NCBI GenBank assembly: GCA_030539115.1
Contig: JAUNSR010000001.1
Coordinates: 1 to 47,819 of the forward strand
Source of the DNA: Bacteroidales bacterium
Lineage (GTDB): Bacteria; Bacteroidota; Bacteroidia; Bacteroidales; JAUNSR01
DNA length: 47,819 nucleotides
Direction: 5' to 3'
Shown: piece by piece, positions 8,262 to 17,642 of the stretch
How positions within the stretch are numbered: position 1 is the first letter of the stretch
Layout of the letters: every line of letters begins with the position of its first letter
The notes under the pieces: generated by a model
What the model was told of the DNA's origin: nothing
Databases searched by the model: none
What the model saw: only the letters and a program-made list of their open reading frames with translations
Position numbers and translations under genes: made by a program

Positions 8262-9587
8262 TTAGAGGTTAGAAATCTTCAATATTATCGGATGGTCCGA
8301 TATGACAACACTAATATTCTTAATATTCTTTTCAGTATTAAGCATCTCAACGCCTTTTGTGGGGTCATAGATATTTATAGATTTAATATTCTTATCGAAA
8401 GAGATTTTTGCTTCCTCCTCTCCTGCTGTCTTTTCACCCCAAATAATCAAGAAAAAGTTTTTGTCATTTGAAAGCAAAAGATAATGAATTTGATCAGATA
8501 CATTTGTCACGTAAAACTTTGGAATCTTTACAGAAATATTGCCTGATTTTTCACTTTTTAGAATTGAAGTGAAATTATGCATATAATCGGCACTTAAACG
8601 TTTGGTAATATAATCAGATTTAAAGAAACCAAAAGCCCCGTCACCATCATCTATCAGTTCATAAATAAAAGTATAGGTCCATCCTCTTTTAAATTGAGCG
8701 AGAAAAAGATTCATATAATTACACCCCTGGATATGCTCGGTAATTTCATTATTTTCATCACCGACTCTGACTCCTGTCTCTGTAGTTACTTTAGGTACAA
8801 GATTTAATTGCGACGGTTCATACCCTTTAAAATGATTCTTCCAGGTGATGCAGTGATTACCGTACAAGCCATCTACTCTGCAATCGTTTTCAGGAGAGGC
8901 TGCATTCCATATTTGATTGGGATGTATTCCCATCCAAGAAGGATGATACATATAATTATGGCAATTTAGAAAATCAGCAAATTTCGTTCCTTTTTTAAAT
9001 GGATATTTTCCATCTTTTAGAATTTCCAAGAACTGAAGACCTACATTATCTGTAGTGGCTCCAACTTCGGAGATGCCAAAGACAGGATATTTCTTTAAAA
9101 ACTTGTCTTTTTTTATTTCATTGTAAAATTTTATTTGAAATTCAGCAACGGGAAGCCAGCTGTCATTTTCACCGCCATGAATATTGTTGAATACTATTCC
9201 TCCAAAATTATTTGGTTCGTTGGGACCTTCGATGGCAAGCAATGCATTTTCTTTATGAAGAGATTTAGCCATTTCCATGACCTTTGGAATATCTTCTTCT
9301 ATTGCTCCGCTGCCTGGACCGATAACTGCTTTTGAATTGGTCTTTTTACACAATAAAATCAGATTATCAACATTATAATTTTTATCTGCGCCGTCTCTTA
9401 CATTGTTTATTCCTATAAAATTTAAATTATCTGCAAGTTTTTCAGGATTTTGTCCGTGTTGAATATGAACGCAAACACCCATTGAACATAGAAACTCGTT
9501 TGTTGAATAAATCTTCTCTTTATTATCTGCCTTTAATAAGAAAGGAAATAATTGAATAAATAAAAAGAAAGGAAATAAAAATTTCAT
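8262..9587 (-). CDS. Secreted clan GH-A-like glycoside hydrolase
   Basis: A 441-residue protein with a hydrophobic signal peptide (MKFLFPFFLFIQLFPFLLKA, cleavage likely after A20). The body looks like a TIM-barrel retaining glycosidase of clan GH-A. GPNEPNN supplies a candidate acid/base E124 in the typical NEP motif, and TTETGVR supplies a candidate nucleophile E270. Aromatic/His stretches such as CHNYMYHPSW (209-218) resemble barrel active-site loops. The last ~90 residues look like a small beta domain (SVVISDHPIILKIS). I cannot assign a CAZy family or substrate; GH5, GH39 or an uncharacterised relative are possible. No SusC/SusD pair is nearby, so it is not in an obvious polysaccharide utilisation locus. 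A lone gene, convergent with bioD. Confidence 0.7.
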   Translation of the reverse strand: MKFLFPFFLFIQLFPFLLKADNKEKIYSTNEFLCSMGVCVHIQHGQNPEKLADNLNFIGINNVRDGADKNYNVDNLILLCKKTNSKAVIGPGSGAIEEDIPKVMEMAKSLHKENALLAIEGPNEPNNFGGIVFNNIHGGENDSWLPVAEFQIKFYNEIKKDKFLKKYPVFGISEVGATTDNVGLQFLEILKDGKYPFKKGTKFADFLNCHNYMYHPSWMGIHPNQIWNAASPENDCRVDGLYGNHCITWKNHFKGYEPSQLNLVPKVTTETGVRVGDENNEITEHIQGCNYMNLFLAQFKRGWTYTFIYELIDDGDGAFGFFKSDYITKRLSADYMHNFTSILKSEKSGNISVKIPKFYVTNVSDQIHYLLLSNDKNFFLIIWGEKTAGEEEAKISFDKNIKSINIYDPTKGVEMLNTEKNIKNISVVISDHPIILKISNL

Positions 9588-9902
9588 GGCAATAACTATT
9601 AGTAACGAAGATGTAATATTTAGGATAATATAAAACTCCTTTTCTTTTATAAATATAAATAATACAGGAATAAGAATACTATTTATGATTTAAATTATAT
9701 GATATAATTTAAATCTTTATTAAACTTTCTTTATAAATATCTATTATGCGGAGAAACAATTATTTTAAAAGGGTTAGTTATTAAGCATGATATTTAGAAA
9801 ATTATTACTAAAAGTTCATAATTTGCTTTTCAGGTCGGTTTAATAAATATTATTAAATAGAAAAGAGATATTATAGGATATGTTCCGATAATACCTCTTT
9901 AG
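9588..9902. other. Intergenic region between glycosidase and tRNA-Trp
   Basis: About 315 bp of very AT-rich DNA with no ORF, hairpin terminator or TAnnTTTG box that I trust. It presumably holds the glycosidase promoter. Confidence 0.35.
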
Positions 9903-9975
9903 CACGGGTCGAGAGGCTCGAACTCCCGACACCTGGTTTTGGAGACCAGTGCTCTACCAACTGAGCTAGACCCGT
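9903..9975 (-). tRNA. tRNA-Trp (anticodon CCA)
   Basis: On the minus strand the acceptor stem ACGGGTC pairs with GACCCGT, followed by discriminator G. The D-arm is AGCTCAGTTGGTAGAGC, the anticodon arm CTGGTCTCCAAAACCAG carries CCA for tryptophan, and the T-arm contains GGGAGTTCGAGCCTC. The length is 73 nt, and the 3' CCA is not encoded. No integrase or att duplication is adjacent, so it is not marking an integrated element here. Confidence 0.95.
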
Positions 9976-9985
9976 TTGACGATGA

Positions 9986-10015
9986 CAAAAGTACTGCTTT
10001 ATTTGTTTTCCACAA
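9986..10015 (-). promoter_or_regulatory. Promoter of tRNA-Trp
   Basis: On the minus strand the -7 box TACTTTTG (9986-9993) and a -33 TTG (10013-10015) are separated by 19 bp. This fits the Bacteroidetes sigma-ABfr layout, with transcription starting a few nt before the tRNA 5' end at 9975. Confidence 0.7.
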
Positions 10016-10182
10016 TAGCTTTAAAAAATAAAATATGGACTGAGATTCATCCCAGACCATATTCAAAGGTTAATATATATACAACGATTTATATCACAAC
10101 AACATAGTAATAAGTTACCGATTGTGTTAATATTTGTTATCTGCTGAATATTTTATCTATTCATTGACTCAGAATAGCCTTT

Positions 10183-10701
10183 TTAAGCAAAAAATATAAT
10201 TATAGCAGTAAAGACAACACCTATCGATGCTAAAACAAGTCCTCTTTTAAAAAGTCTTGTATTTGGTTTAAACATCCAAAAAGAAGAAATAGCCAAGAAA
10301 AAAAGAATTACTCCAACAACAGTAGCTATCCAATGCATAGGACTTGTACCGATTGTCTTATGAAGAGATATAAATTTATTCATTGGAAAAATTGTCTCTT
10401 GAATATTATAAACAACTACACCTGTTGTAGCATCATAACTGCCATTTGTAAATTCAATTAAATTATTTTCATTAGAAATAACTTTCGCGCCTCTAATTTT
10501 CAAAGAGTTTAAAAGCTCATCAGGACTCATGTTGGGATTTAAAGTTTTCTCAATTTTCTTTTCTGTTTTCAAAAGACTTGTATTTCTGTAAACCAAAACA
10601 ATCCCACTTAAAGAATATATAACAATAAGTCCAATTAAGAAAAAGCCTAAATCACGATGTAAAGAGCGCATTATTGTATAAACTGATTTATTAGAAACCA
10701 T
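10183..10701 (-). CDS. Small PepSY-type membrane protein
   Basis: A 172-residue protein with an N-terminal SLHRDLGFFLIGLIVIYSLS segment characteristic of PepSY-associated TM proteins, an extracytoplasmic domain of about 75 residues that fits a short PepSY fold, a second LHKTIGTSPMHWIATVVGVI segment and a third C-terminal TM helix. Shorter than the full PepSY_TM proteins (about 400 aa) often linked to iron or siderophore uptake. It lies 58 bp downstream of the LytTR regulator on the same strand and may be co-transcribed. Role unknown; a link to iron/heme or envelope sensing is only a family-level guess. Confidence 0.7.
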   Translation of the reverse strand: MVSNKSVYTIMRSLHRDLGFFLIGLIVIYSLSGIVLVYRNTSLLKTEKKIEKTLNPNMSPDELLNSLKIRGAKVISNENNLIEFTNGSYDATTGVVVYNIQETIFPMNKFISLHKTIGTSPMHWIATVVGVILFFLAISSFWMFKPNTRLFKRGLVLASIGVVFTAIIIFFA

Positions 10702-10759
10702 AAAAATCGAATTAAAGAAATTATTATTAAATTGTAAACGGTAAAAATTGAATTAATGT

Positions 10760-11512
10760 TTAACCAACAACCAGCCACTCTTTAAATTTAGATGCTTTAA
10801 GCTTGCTGACTATAATCTTTTCGGGAACTTTAACCACAAGATTTACAGAAAGTCTACTTCCGAACCAGAAATCGACATCCTTGACTGCTTTACGCGCAAT
10901 AATAAACTGACGGTTTGCCCTTGTAAAGTCGTTGGGATTTATCATATCGGATATTCCTTCAAGAGATTTGTCTATTTCATGCTGAACCCCGGAAAAAGTA
11001 CAAGCAATAGTACGTTCATTGGTTGTATAAAAATAGGCTATTTCTTCAGTTCTAAGAACTAAGAATCTATCAGACTGCATAACAAGAAAGCCTCCTGTAA
11101 AGTCTTTCTTCATAGTTTTAGTCTGAGAATCAAGATACGTCTCCAACTGCAAAGAGGTAAGATTAAGCATTTTATTTACAGCTCTCTCGACATCTTTTAA
11201 ATTATATGGCTTTAAAATATAATCAATACTGTTAAGTTTAAAAGCCTCAATCGCATATTGGTCATAAGCTGTCGTAAAAATTATTGGACAATTAATTTGT
11301 ACTGTATTAAAAATATCAAAAGATAAGCCATCAGGTAAGTGTATATCCATAAATACTAATTCGGGCGAGGGATTTGATTTTAACCAATCAATTGTAGATT
11401 CAACAGTATCGGTGATAGCTACAATTTCAGCCTCCAATTCCGGAATATCAAGAATCATTTTTTTTAATGTCCTAACTGCAGGCAATTCGTCTTCAATAAT
11501 AAGGATTTTCAT
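10760..11512 (-). CDS. LytTR-family response regulator
   Basis: A 250-residue two-component regulator. The receiver domain (1-~120) has the acidic pair E7/D8 (IIEDE), the phospho-acceptor D56 (VFMDIHLPDG), T80/T81 (FTTAYDQYA) and K101 (ILKPY). A LytTR DNA-binding domain follows at about 145-250 (FLVMQSDRFLVLRTEEIAYF...). The partner kinase is encoded upstream on the same strand, separated by 337 bp that carry a degenerate copy of the interspersed repeat, so the two genes may not be strictly cotranscribed. LytTR regulators bind paired direct repeats; I did not find a convincing pair here. Confidence 0.92.
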   Translation of the reverse strand: MKILIIEDELPAVRTLKKMILDIPELEAEIVAITDTVESTIDWLKSNPSPELVFMDIHLPDGLSFDIFNTVQINCPIIFTTAYDQYAIEAFKLNSIDYILKPYNLKDVERAVNKMLNLTSLQLETYLDSQTKTMKKDFTGGFLVMQSDRFLVLRTEEIAYFYTTNERTIACTFSGVQHEIDKSLEGISDMINPNDFTRANRQFIIARKAVKDVDFWFGSRLSVNLVVKVPEKIIVSKLKASKFKEWLVVG

Positions 11513-11550
11513 TTAATGTATAATTTTAAATTTTAGCGCCATACAATAAA

Positions 11551-11608
11551 CTTACCATTTAAAAATACGTTTTAGGTTATATCTTCTAAATGTGATGTAT
11601 GGTGATAC
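11551..11608 (+). repeat. Interspersed hairpin repeat, copy G (degenerate)
   Basis: TACCAT (11553-11558), then TTAAAAATACGTTTTAGG, and ATGGTG at the 3' end. Compared with the main copies (CGCCAT/ATGGCG), the second stem pair changes from G-C to A-T on both sides, which keeps pairing. It lies about 40 bp upstream of the LytTR regulator start. Confidence 0.5.
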
Positions 11609-11849
11609 TATATTGATATTATATTTCTATTAATTTAAGCCGCTGTTTTATATTCTAAGCATGACACTTTCTTTAAAAGCTGCTCGGTTTTAGACAATAA
11701 ATTGTAATTAGTATATTAAAAACTTTACTGACATTTCGAGACCTTGTTAATGTTTGACAAGGGAGACATCAAAAAGTTTAAATATTAATGAATACATCTT
11801 TAAGCGTTCGATTTTGCACTCTTTATTGTACATTTATTGTGGTTAAATG
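11609..11849. other. Intergenic remainder between LytS and LytTR genes
   Basis: About 240 bp of AT-rich DNA with no ORF. No terminator hairpin is obvious, so readthrough from the kinase gene into the regulator gene is possible. Confidence 0.35.
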
Positions 11850-12935
11850 TTAAGAAACAGGTCCTTTTAAAGGCAGCAATACACTGAAGTTATTGGAATC
11901 TTTATTAACCCTAATCTCTTTATTTAACAGTAGTATAAAACGATTATTAAGATTATCAAGACCAATACCGGAACCGCTCTCATTTCTTAATTTTGGATTT
12001 AAATTGTTGGACACTTCAAGCAAATCCCCCTGCATTCTGATGAGAATATAAAGAGGTTTGTTGAGAGTACAAGTATTGTGATTAATAGCATTCTCAACCA
12101 GCGGCTGAAGCGTTAAAACAGGGACTTTACAATTACGCATATCTTCAGGAATATGTACATCAATTCTAATTTTACTCTCAAAACGAATTTCAAGGAGAAA
12201 AGTATATGCTTTTAAAAATTCAAGTTCATCGGAAAGTGCTACCAATTCTTTTTTTGATGACTGAAGAATATATCTAAAAACAGTTGAGAGCTCATCTATA
12301 TACTTGATACTTTTATCTGCTTCATTTTCAAGGAGCAGATATTTTAAAGAGTTTAGTGAATTAAAAAAGAAATGAGGATTCATTTGATTTGTTAATGCAT
12401 TATATCTTATTTGAAGGTTTTCAGATTTAAGTTTCTCGTTTTCAATTTCAATTGTATTCTGCTCCTCAAAAATCTTCATTAAAAGACCTGTTAGAAAAGA
12501 AACAACTACAACAAAAAGATATCTGCTAAAAAGAATAGCATCAAAGCGTCTTTTAAACGGAAAATCATGAGGACCGAAAAAGTATTTAAAAATCATGCTT
12601 TCCAATACATAAAATATTACTACAATGATAATTATATGAACAAATGGAACAAAAAAATCCGAGGAGCTATTTTTTGTTTTAAAATATTTCTTGTTGGAAG
12701 TTATAATCAAAAGAATAAAAGAAAAAATATAATACCATAGGAACTGAAAAATCTGGAAATCAAATTTAAATTCAGGGTGCGGTTTCTTGAACTTTTCAAA
12801 TTCATGCATACCGTTTTTCATAAAATCATCACCCGTATAGAATGAATTAAATATATTTGGAAAATTTACAAGAATTGTTACAATGAGTGCAGCAATCGAA
12901 ATGACAATAAATTTCTTTTTATCTATAAATTTCAT
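11850..12935 (-). CDS. LytS/YehU-type sensor histidine kinase
   Basis: The ATG at 12935 gives 361 residues (MKFIDKKKF...). A longer start at 12980 would lie inside the interspersed repeat and add a 15-residue repeat-encoded head, so it is disfavoured. The N-terminal ~170 residues contain about four membrane helices. Then comes a His_kinase domain with QMNPHFFFNSLNSL (phospho-His H188), the N-box LQPLVENAINHN and the G-box GSGIGLDNLNNR, the layout of the LytS/YehU family that pairs with LytTR regulators. The cognate regulator is encoded next on the same strand. The sensed signal is unknown; no PAS, GAF or large periplasmic domain is visible. Confidence 0.9.
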   Translation of the reverse strand: MKFIDKKKFIVISIAALIVTILVNFPNIFNSFYTGDDFMKNGMHEFEKFKKPHPEFKFDFQIFQFLWYYIFSFILLIITSNKKYFKTKNSSSDFFVPFVHIIIIVVIFYVLESMIFKYFFGPHDFPFKRRFDAILFSRYLFVVVVSFLTGLLMKIFEEQNTIEIENEKLKSENLQIRYNALTNQMNPHFFFNSLNSLKYLLLENEADKSIKYIDELSTVFRYILQSSKKELVALSDELEFLKAYTFLLEIRFESKIRIDVHIPEDMRNCKVPVLTLQPLVENAINHNTCTLNKPLYILIRMQGDLLEVSNNLNPKLRNESGSGIGLDNLNNRFILLLNKEIRVNKDSNNFSVLLPLKGPVS

Positions 12936-13030
12936 TTGTATATAACTTATTTTTTTAACACTAAGGTACAAATGTGCCATTTATATACCTTTTGTCGAGT
13001 ATCTCATCTTTAAGTGAGTTATGGCGATTT
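12932..13030 (+). repeat. Interspersed hairpin repeat, copy C (reference copy)
   Basis: The longest, clearest copy. Segments in order are CATTTGTATATAACTTATTT, TTAACACTAAGGTACAAATG, TGCCAT (12975-12980), TTATATACCTTTTGTCGAGT, ATCTCATCTTTAAGTGAGTT, ATGGCG (13021-13026) and ATTTCATTT. The outer stem is TGCCAT/ATGGCG with one wobble pair, and an inner CTCA/TGAG pair is also possible. It ends in the start codon region of the LytS-type kinase. Confidence 0.8.
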
Positions 13031-13087
13031 CATTTGTATATAACTTATTTTTTAACACTAAGGTACTAATGCGCCATTTATATACCT
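13031..13087 (+). repeat. Interspersed hairpin repeat, copy D (3'-truncated, tandem to C)
   Basis: Repeats the first half of copy C almost exactly (CATTTGTATATAACTTATTT, TTAACACTAAGGTA, AATGCGCCATTTATATACCT), then diverges at 13088, so the right arm of the stem is missing. It is directly joined to copy C in the same orientation. Confidence 0.8.
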
Positions 13088-13719
13088 GATATTGGATTTA
13101 TCAACTTTAGACAAATTAATATGATTATTCTGTATGCAATTACATTTTCAATTCTAACAATCTCTGGTTCTTATAAATCAACTTCCGGGTTTGATTTGCA
13201 CACAACTACCTTTTTAACTCTAAAGTGTCAGTGAAACAAATTTAATCAAAGAATCATATTATTGAGATACTATTAATGCCTTCTTAAGTTAGAATTTTTA
13301 CTTTTAAGCCCTCACAAAGAGATTTTATTAGCCAATAAATGCATTTCTATTGAAACAAATCACTATTAACCGGATTATTTATTTCTATTAGAAGCGATTT
13401 TTAATTAAGAGGATTTGTGATTTTATCTTTTAATAATACTGCCAGTTTCTAATCATGGGATTATTGTAAAATACACTTAAATATTTTATAAAATAACATT
13501 TCTATTCCATGTTACCAAATAAGAACAGTTTTTTAAATCATTAGATGAGAACTTTTATCAAACAAGAACAAGAGCAAGAATTAATTGTTTATTAAAAGAA
13601 AGCTTTCGGATATAAAAATGACTTCTATATCTAACGATAAGTTTGTTTATTTTGACATTTATATAAAGCTCTCAGGAAAAGAAAATAATTAAATTTTTAC
13701 AAATTAAACACTTAAGAAT
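13088..13719. other. Intergenic region upstream of the MoaF-like gene
   Basis: About 630 bp of AT-rich DNA between divergently transcribed genes. I see no ORF, RNA gene or strong hairpin. It must hold the promoters for the kinase (-) and the small MoaF-like gene (+), but none matched the consensus well. Confidence 0.4.
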
Positions 13720-14064
13720 ATGGAAAATCTATCTCCTGTATTAAATCAAAAATATCATTTCAGTTTTAATGGTGTTGAGTATGATATTACTTATCTTGAA
13801 AATAATATGATGGAAAGTATCTGTACAGTAGCTGATTTAAATCACCATCCTTCAAGAATAAACCAAATGAAAGTTTTAAAGATATCCTCTTTCAGAATAT
13901 GTGAAAATGATATTTGCTATTTTTGGAGCACTCCTAAAGTAAGTATGGTTTACATTGTTAACTGGAAAGAGATGTCTGTTAATGCTATTATGACAAATCA
14001 AGATATGATTCAAATAAGGGAGAGCGGAACTATAACAATAGCAGAAAATAAAAAAGATAATTAA
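13720..14064 (+). CDS. Small MoaF-like beta-barrel protein
   Basis: A 114-residue protein without signal peptide or TM segment. Alternating strands such as YHFSFNGVEYDITYLENN, followed by FRICENDICYFWSTPKVSM and VYIVNWKEMSVNAIMTNQ, match my memory of the small lipocalin-like MoaF-related proteins (ligand unknown; some are oligomeric). The family name comes from a molybdenum locus, but no moco genes are here, so the name carries no functional weight. A single gene flanked by long AT-rich DNA and a strong terminator. A plain conserved hypothetical is the alternative. Confidence 0.6.
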   Translation: MENLSPVLNQKYHFSFNGVEYDITYLENNMMESICTVADLNHHPSRINQMKVLKISSFRICENDICYFWSTPKVSMVYIVNWKEMSVNAIMTNQDMIQIRESGTITIAENKKDN

Positions 14065-14120
14065 AATCTTTTTATGACTATCCATATTTCTAATTGATAT
14101 AATTGCATTAATATAAAATA

Positions 14121-14180
14121 ACCCACATTTTTGAATTGATTCATTATCGAATAATACAAAGATGTGGGTCTTTCTTTTTG
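14121..14180 (+). terminator. Intrinsic terminator after the MoaF-like gene
   Basis: ACCCACAT (14121-14128) pairs with ATGTGGGT (14162-14169), followed by a T-rich tract (CTTTCTTTTTG). The 33-nt interior can form a smaller AT hairpin. It lies between convergent genes, but the T-run suits the plus-strand gene. Confidence 0.75.
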
Positions 14181-14338
14181 TTTAGTTTTTTATTTTAATT
14201 AAAAGAAATATTACTCCTACATCTCTCTATAAAGAGATCTGTTTACCCGGTGTTATTTCCATTAAAAAAAACATTATTCTAACCATCATTATAAACACAA
14301 TCTAAAAATTTTAAAAAAAGCGAAATTGATTTTTATAA

Positions 14339-17300
14339 TCAACTTACCCCATCATGGGCATCTGTTTTGTCAGAATTTTCAGTTTTTTCTGTATTCTTTG
14401 AATTATTAAAAGCTACATCATCAGTTTTCTTTGAAACAAACTGAGCTTTTAATCGATTCCATTTAGAACGTTGAAGCACATGCTCCTCCACCCATTGCAT
14501 CTGTTCATAGAAATTTGGAACAAACATAGTACCCAAAAGCCCATTGACAGCCATTCCAAATACTACTGCAACACCTAAAGAGATTCTACTTTCTGCGCCT
14601 GCTCCGGAAGCAAACATTAAAGGCATAACTCCGAATACAAAAGCAAAGGATGTCATTAAGATTGGACGAAGTCTAACATTACCTCCATCTAATGCAGCTT
14701 GACGAAGTGAAACTCCTTCCATTCTATTTTGACGGGCAAAGGCTACAATAAGAATAGAATTTTTTGCTGATAATGCTATTAAAAGGATTAATCCTATTTG
14801 AGTATAAACACTTACTGGCAATCCCCATAACAAGCACCCTAAAACTATTCCCATTACAGCAAAAGGAACACTTAATATTACTGCTATAGGACTTGTCCAA
14901 GATTCATATTGAGCAGCCAAAACGAGAAATACAACCAAGAAAGCTAAAATAAAGATCATTCCCATTGAACTTCCAGACTGCTTTTCTTGATAAGCAGTTC
15001 CTGTCCATTGATATCCATAATTATTACCTAATTCTTTCTCAATTAATTCTTCCATTGCATTAATTACTACTCCGGAACTTGAATTTGGAGCGACATTTAC
15101 ATCAATCGAAGCTGCAGTATAAAGATTATACCTACTTATTGAAGCAGGCGCAGTCTGACTTTCAAATGTTAAGAAAGCAGATAAAGGCACCATCTGATTA
15201 TTTGAGTTTAATATACTTACTTTGAGAATATCTTCTATTGTAGCTCTTGAATTTGTTGCTCCTCCCAAAACCACATGATATACTCTTCCAAATTCATAAA
15301 AGTCATTTATATATGCAGTTCCTAAATAATAGGATAAGGTTGAAGCAACTTGTTCATAGGTTAAACCAAGAAGTCTTATTTTGTCCCTATCTATATTCAA
15401 CATATATTGAGGAACATCGGGGCTATAGAAAGAATTAATACTTAAAATAGATGGTTCCGACTTCACATTTTCAAGTAAAGTTAGATAAGCCTCATAAAGA
15501 GCCTGTGTCCCAAGACTACCTATATCTTCCAGTTCAACTGTTAAACCACCGGAAGAACCTAAACCCGGAATAGCAGGAGGATTTATTGCATAGACAGTAG
15601 CTTCCGGAACTGCAATATAAGCTTCCTTATTTAGTTTGTTTACAAGACTCATTGCAGTCTGATTCTTTCCTTTCCTTTCATTCCAGTTTTTTAGAATAAC
15701 CCATATCATTCCCGAATTACTTCCTCCGCCTCCCATCATACTAAAGCCGGCAATAGTAAGATAAGCATCAACCTCGGGCATATTCTTTAAGAATTGATTG
15801 CCTACAATTTGCAGAACTTCTGCTGTTCTATTTGTTGAAGAAGCATTTGGAAGCTGAACCATTACCATAAAATATCCTTGGTCTTCAGTCGGCAAGAAAG
15901 TTGTTGGTAATTTTGTATATCTCCAAAGTGCGATAGCAGCAAGAATAACAAATGCAGCCATTGCAATATAAGAATGGGCAAGCAAATATGTCATCGATTT
16001 GTTATAGAATACTTTAAATTTATCATATCCTTTATTAAACCATTCAAACAAGAAAAATTTACTTGGTTGTTCTACTTTGAGAAATAATGCGCATAAAGCC
16101 GGAGTTAATGTTAGGGAAACAAATCCTGAGATTATTGTAGATGCTGCAATTGTAAGAGCAAATTGTTTTATTAACTCTCCTGTAATACCACTGATAAAAG
16201 AGGTCGGAACAAATACAGCCATCATACAAAGATCAATTGCAATAATAGGACCGACTAATTCTGAGATAGCTTGTTCAACAGCAAGTTTAACATCCTTTTT
16301 CTCCTCCTCCATTAACCTAACAGCATTTTCAACAACGACAATTGCATCATCTACAACGATGGCTATAGAAAGTATTAATCCGAAAAGTGTTAATAGATTG
16401 ATAGAAAAGCCAAGCATCGCCATAACGGCAAAAGTGGCAATTAAAGATACAGGTATGGTTATTGTCGGTATAATTACAGCCCTCCAATTCTGCAGGAAGA
16501 AAAGTATTACTATAATTACAAGAATCAAAGTTTCAAAAAATGTAATAACAACCTCTTTTATGGAATCTACAATAAAATCAGTAGTATTTAGTGTCACTTT
16601 ATAATAAACATTTTCAGGAAGATATTTAGCAAGTTCTTCCATTTTGCTTATTGAAGCCTCTGCAACATCCAAAGCATTTGCACCGGGCAACTGACTTACT
16701 GCTACAAGAGCAGTTTGCTGTCCCATATAAGTTGAAATTTCTCCATAGCTCACACTGCCTAATTCAACCTGAGCTATATCCTTTAATCTAAGATACTCTC
16801 CTGTTTCAGAAGAACGGATGATAATGTTTTCAAATTGAGAGACATCTTTAAGTTGTCCCTGCGAGACAAGAGTATATTCAAACATTATTTTCTTATCGGT
16901 CGGAGGCTGTCCTACCGAACCAGCAGTCGAGCTGACATTCTGAGAAGAAATTGCAGAATAAACATCAGAAGCAGAGACCTGTCTTATTCTTAAAATCTCA
17001 GGATCCATCCATATTCTAATACTATAATTGCCTGCACCCATTGCCTGGACTTGACCGACACCTTTTACTCGAGCCAATTCATTAACGATATTCAATGTTG
17101 CATAATTGGCTAAATATAAATCATTATATATTGAATCTTTTGATAAAAGATTAAATATAAGCAACATATTAGAGGCTGATTTAGTGACAGTTACCCCTTG
17201 TTGAATAACAGAGCTTGGCAAAGTATTCGTTACTGTATTTAACTTGTTTTGCACATTTATGGCAGCCATATCAATATCAGTTCCAACATTGAAAGTAATT

Positions 17301-17584
17301 GTCAGGGAATAGCTTCCTTGTCCGGAAGTAGAACTCATATATATCATATCCTCTACTCCATTTATTGCTTCTTCTATTGGAGAGCCTATTGTATTGGCTA
17401 CTAATGATGGATCTGCTCCAGGATAAGTTGCTGAAACATGAACTGTAGGAGGTGTGATACTTGGATATTGAGCTATAGGTAATGAGAGAAGAGAGAACAA
17501 TCCTGCCAAAACAGCCAACAACGACAAAACTGTCGAAAAAATTGGATGTTCAATAAAAAACCGTGTAAATGAATTATTTTTCAC
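14339..17584 (-). CDS. RND multidrug efflux pump inner-membrane subunit (AcrB/HAE1 type)
   Basis: A 1081-residue proton-driven RND transporter with the AcrB layout: TM1, periplasmic porter domains, TM2-7, second porter half, TM8-12. The proton-relay residues are present: D412/D413 in [11 protein letters not shown] and K941 in [11 protein letters not shown]. The N-terminus [18 protein letters not shown] and [12 protein letters not shown] are family signatures. The start codon is GTG (17584), as no ATG is near. The soluble tail (~1045-1081) is Lys/Asp/Thr-rich and ends in DAHDGVS. Third gene of an operon with the adaptor (58 bp upstream) and outer-membrane channel. Substrates cannot be told from sequence. 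Confidence 0.95.
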   Translation of the reverse strand: MKNNSFTRFFIEHPIFSTVLSLLAVLAGLFSLLSLPIAQYPSITPPTVHVSATYPGADPSLVANTIGSPIEEAINGVEDMIYMSSTSGQGSYSLTITFNVGTDIDMAAINVQNKLNTVTNTLPSSVIQQGVTVTKSASNMLLIFNLLSKDSIYNDLYLANYATLNIVNELARVKGVGQVQAMGAGNYSIRIWMDPEILRIRQVSASDVYSAISSQNVSSTAGSVGQPPTDKKIMFEYTLVSQGQLKDVSQFENIIIRSSETGEYLRLKDIAQVELGSVSYGEISTYMGQQTALVAVSQLPGANALDVAEASISKMEELAKYLPENVYYKVTLNTTDFIVDSIKEVVITFFETLILVIIVILFFLQNWRAVIIPTITIPVSLIATFAVMAMLGFSINLLTLFGLILSIAIVVDDAIVVVENAVRLMEEEKKDVKLAVEQAISELVGPIIAIDLCMMAVFVPTSFISGITGELIKQFALTIAASTIISGFVSLTLTPALCALFLKVEQPSKFFLFEWFNKGYDKFKVFYNKSMTYLLAHSYIAMAAFVILAAIALWRYTKLPTTFLPTEDQGYFMVMVQLPNASSTNRTAEVLQIVGNQFLKNMPEVDAYLTIAGFSMMGGGGSNSGMIWVILKNWNERKGKNQTAMSLVNKLNKEAYIAVPEATVYAINPPAIPGLGSSGGLTVELEDIGSLGTQALYEAYLTLLENVKSEPSILSINSFYSPDVPQYMLNIDRDKIRLLGLTYEQVASTLSYYLGTAYINDFYEFGRVYHVVLGGATNSRATIEDILKVSILNSNNQMVPLSAFLTFESQTAPASISRYNLYTAASIDVNVAPNSSSGVVINAMEELIEKELGNNYGYQWTGTAYQEKQSGSSMGMIFILAFLVVFLVLAAQYESWTSPIAVILSVPFAVMGIVLGCLLWGLPVSVYTQIGLILLIALSAKNSILIVAFARQNRMEGVSLRQAALDGGNVRLRPILMTSFAFVFGVMPLMFASGAGAESRISLGVAVVFGMAVNGLLGTMFVPNFYEQMQWVEEHVLQRSKWNRLKAQFVSKKTDDVAFNNSKNTEKTENSDKTDAHDGVS

Positions 17585-17642
17585 ACTCTTTCAAATATTT
17601 AGTTTATTATTTAAGTCGTTTAATTTAATCTCTGTAATTCAA

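Noticed and set aside
8214..8471. 85-codon plus-strand ORF
   Set aside because: It overlaps the 3' end of the glycosidase gene in antisense and begins in repeat sequence; no coding support.
9903..9975. tRNA-Trp as an integration site for a genomic island
   Set aside because: No integrase, no direct repeat of the tRNA 3' end and no change in gene character on either side.
12936..12980. 15-residue N-terminal extension of the LytS-type kinase
   Set aside because: It is encoded by the interspersed repeat (copy C); the ATG at 12935 directly precedes the first membrane helix.
16077..16604. 175-codon plus-strand ORF inside the RND pump gene
   Set aside because: Antisense to a well-conserved transporter; its composition simply mirrors membrane-helix codons.
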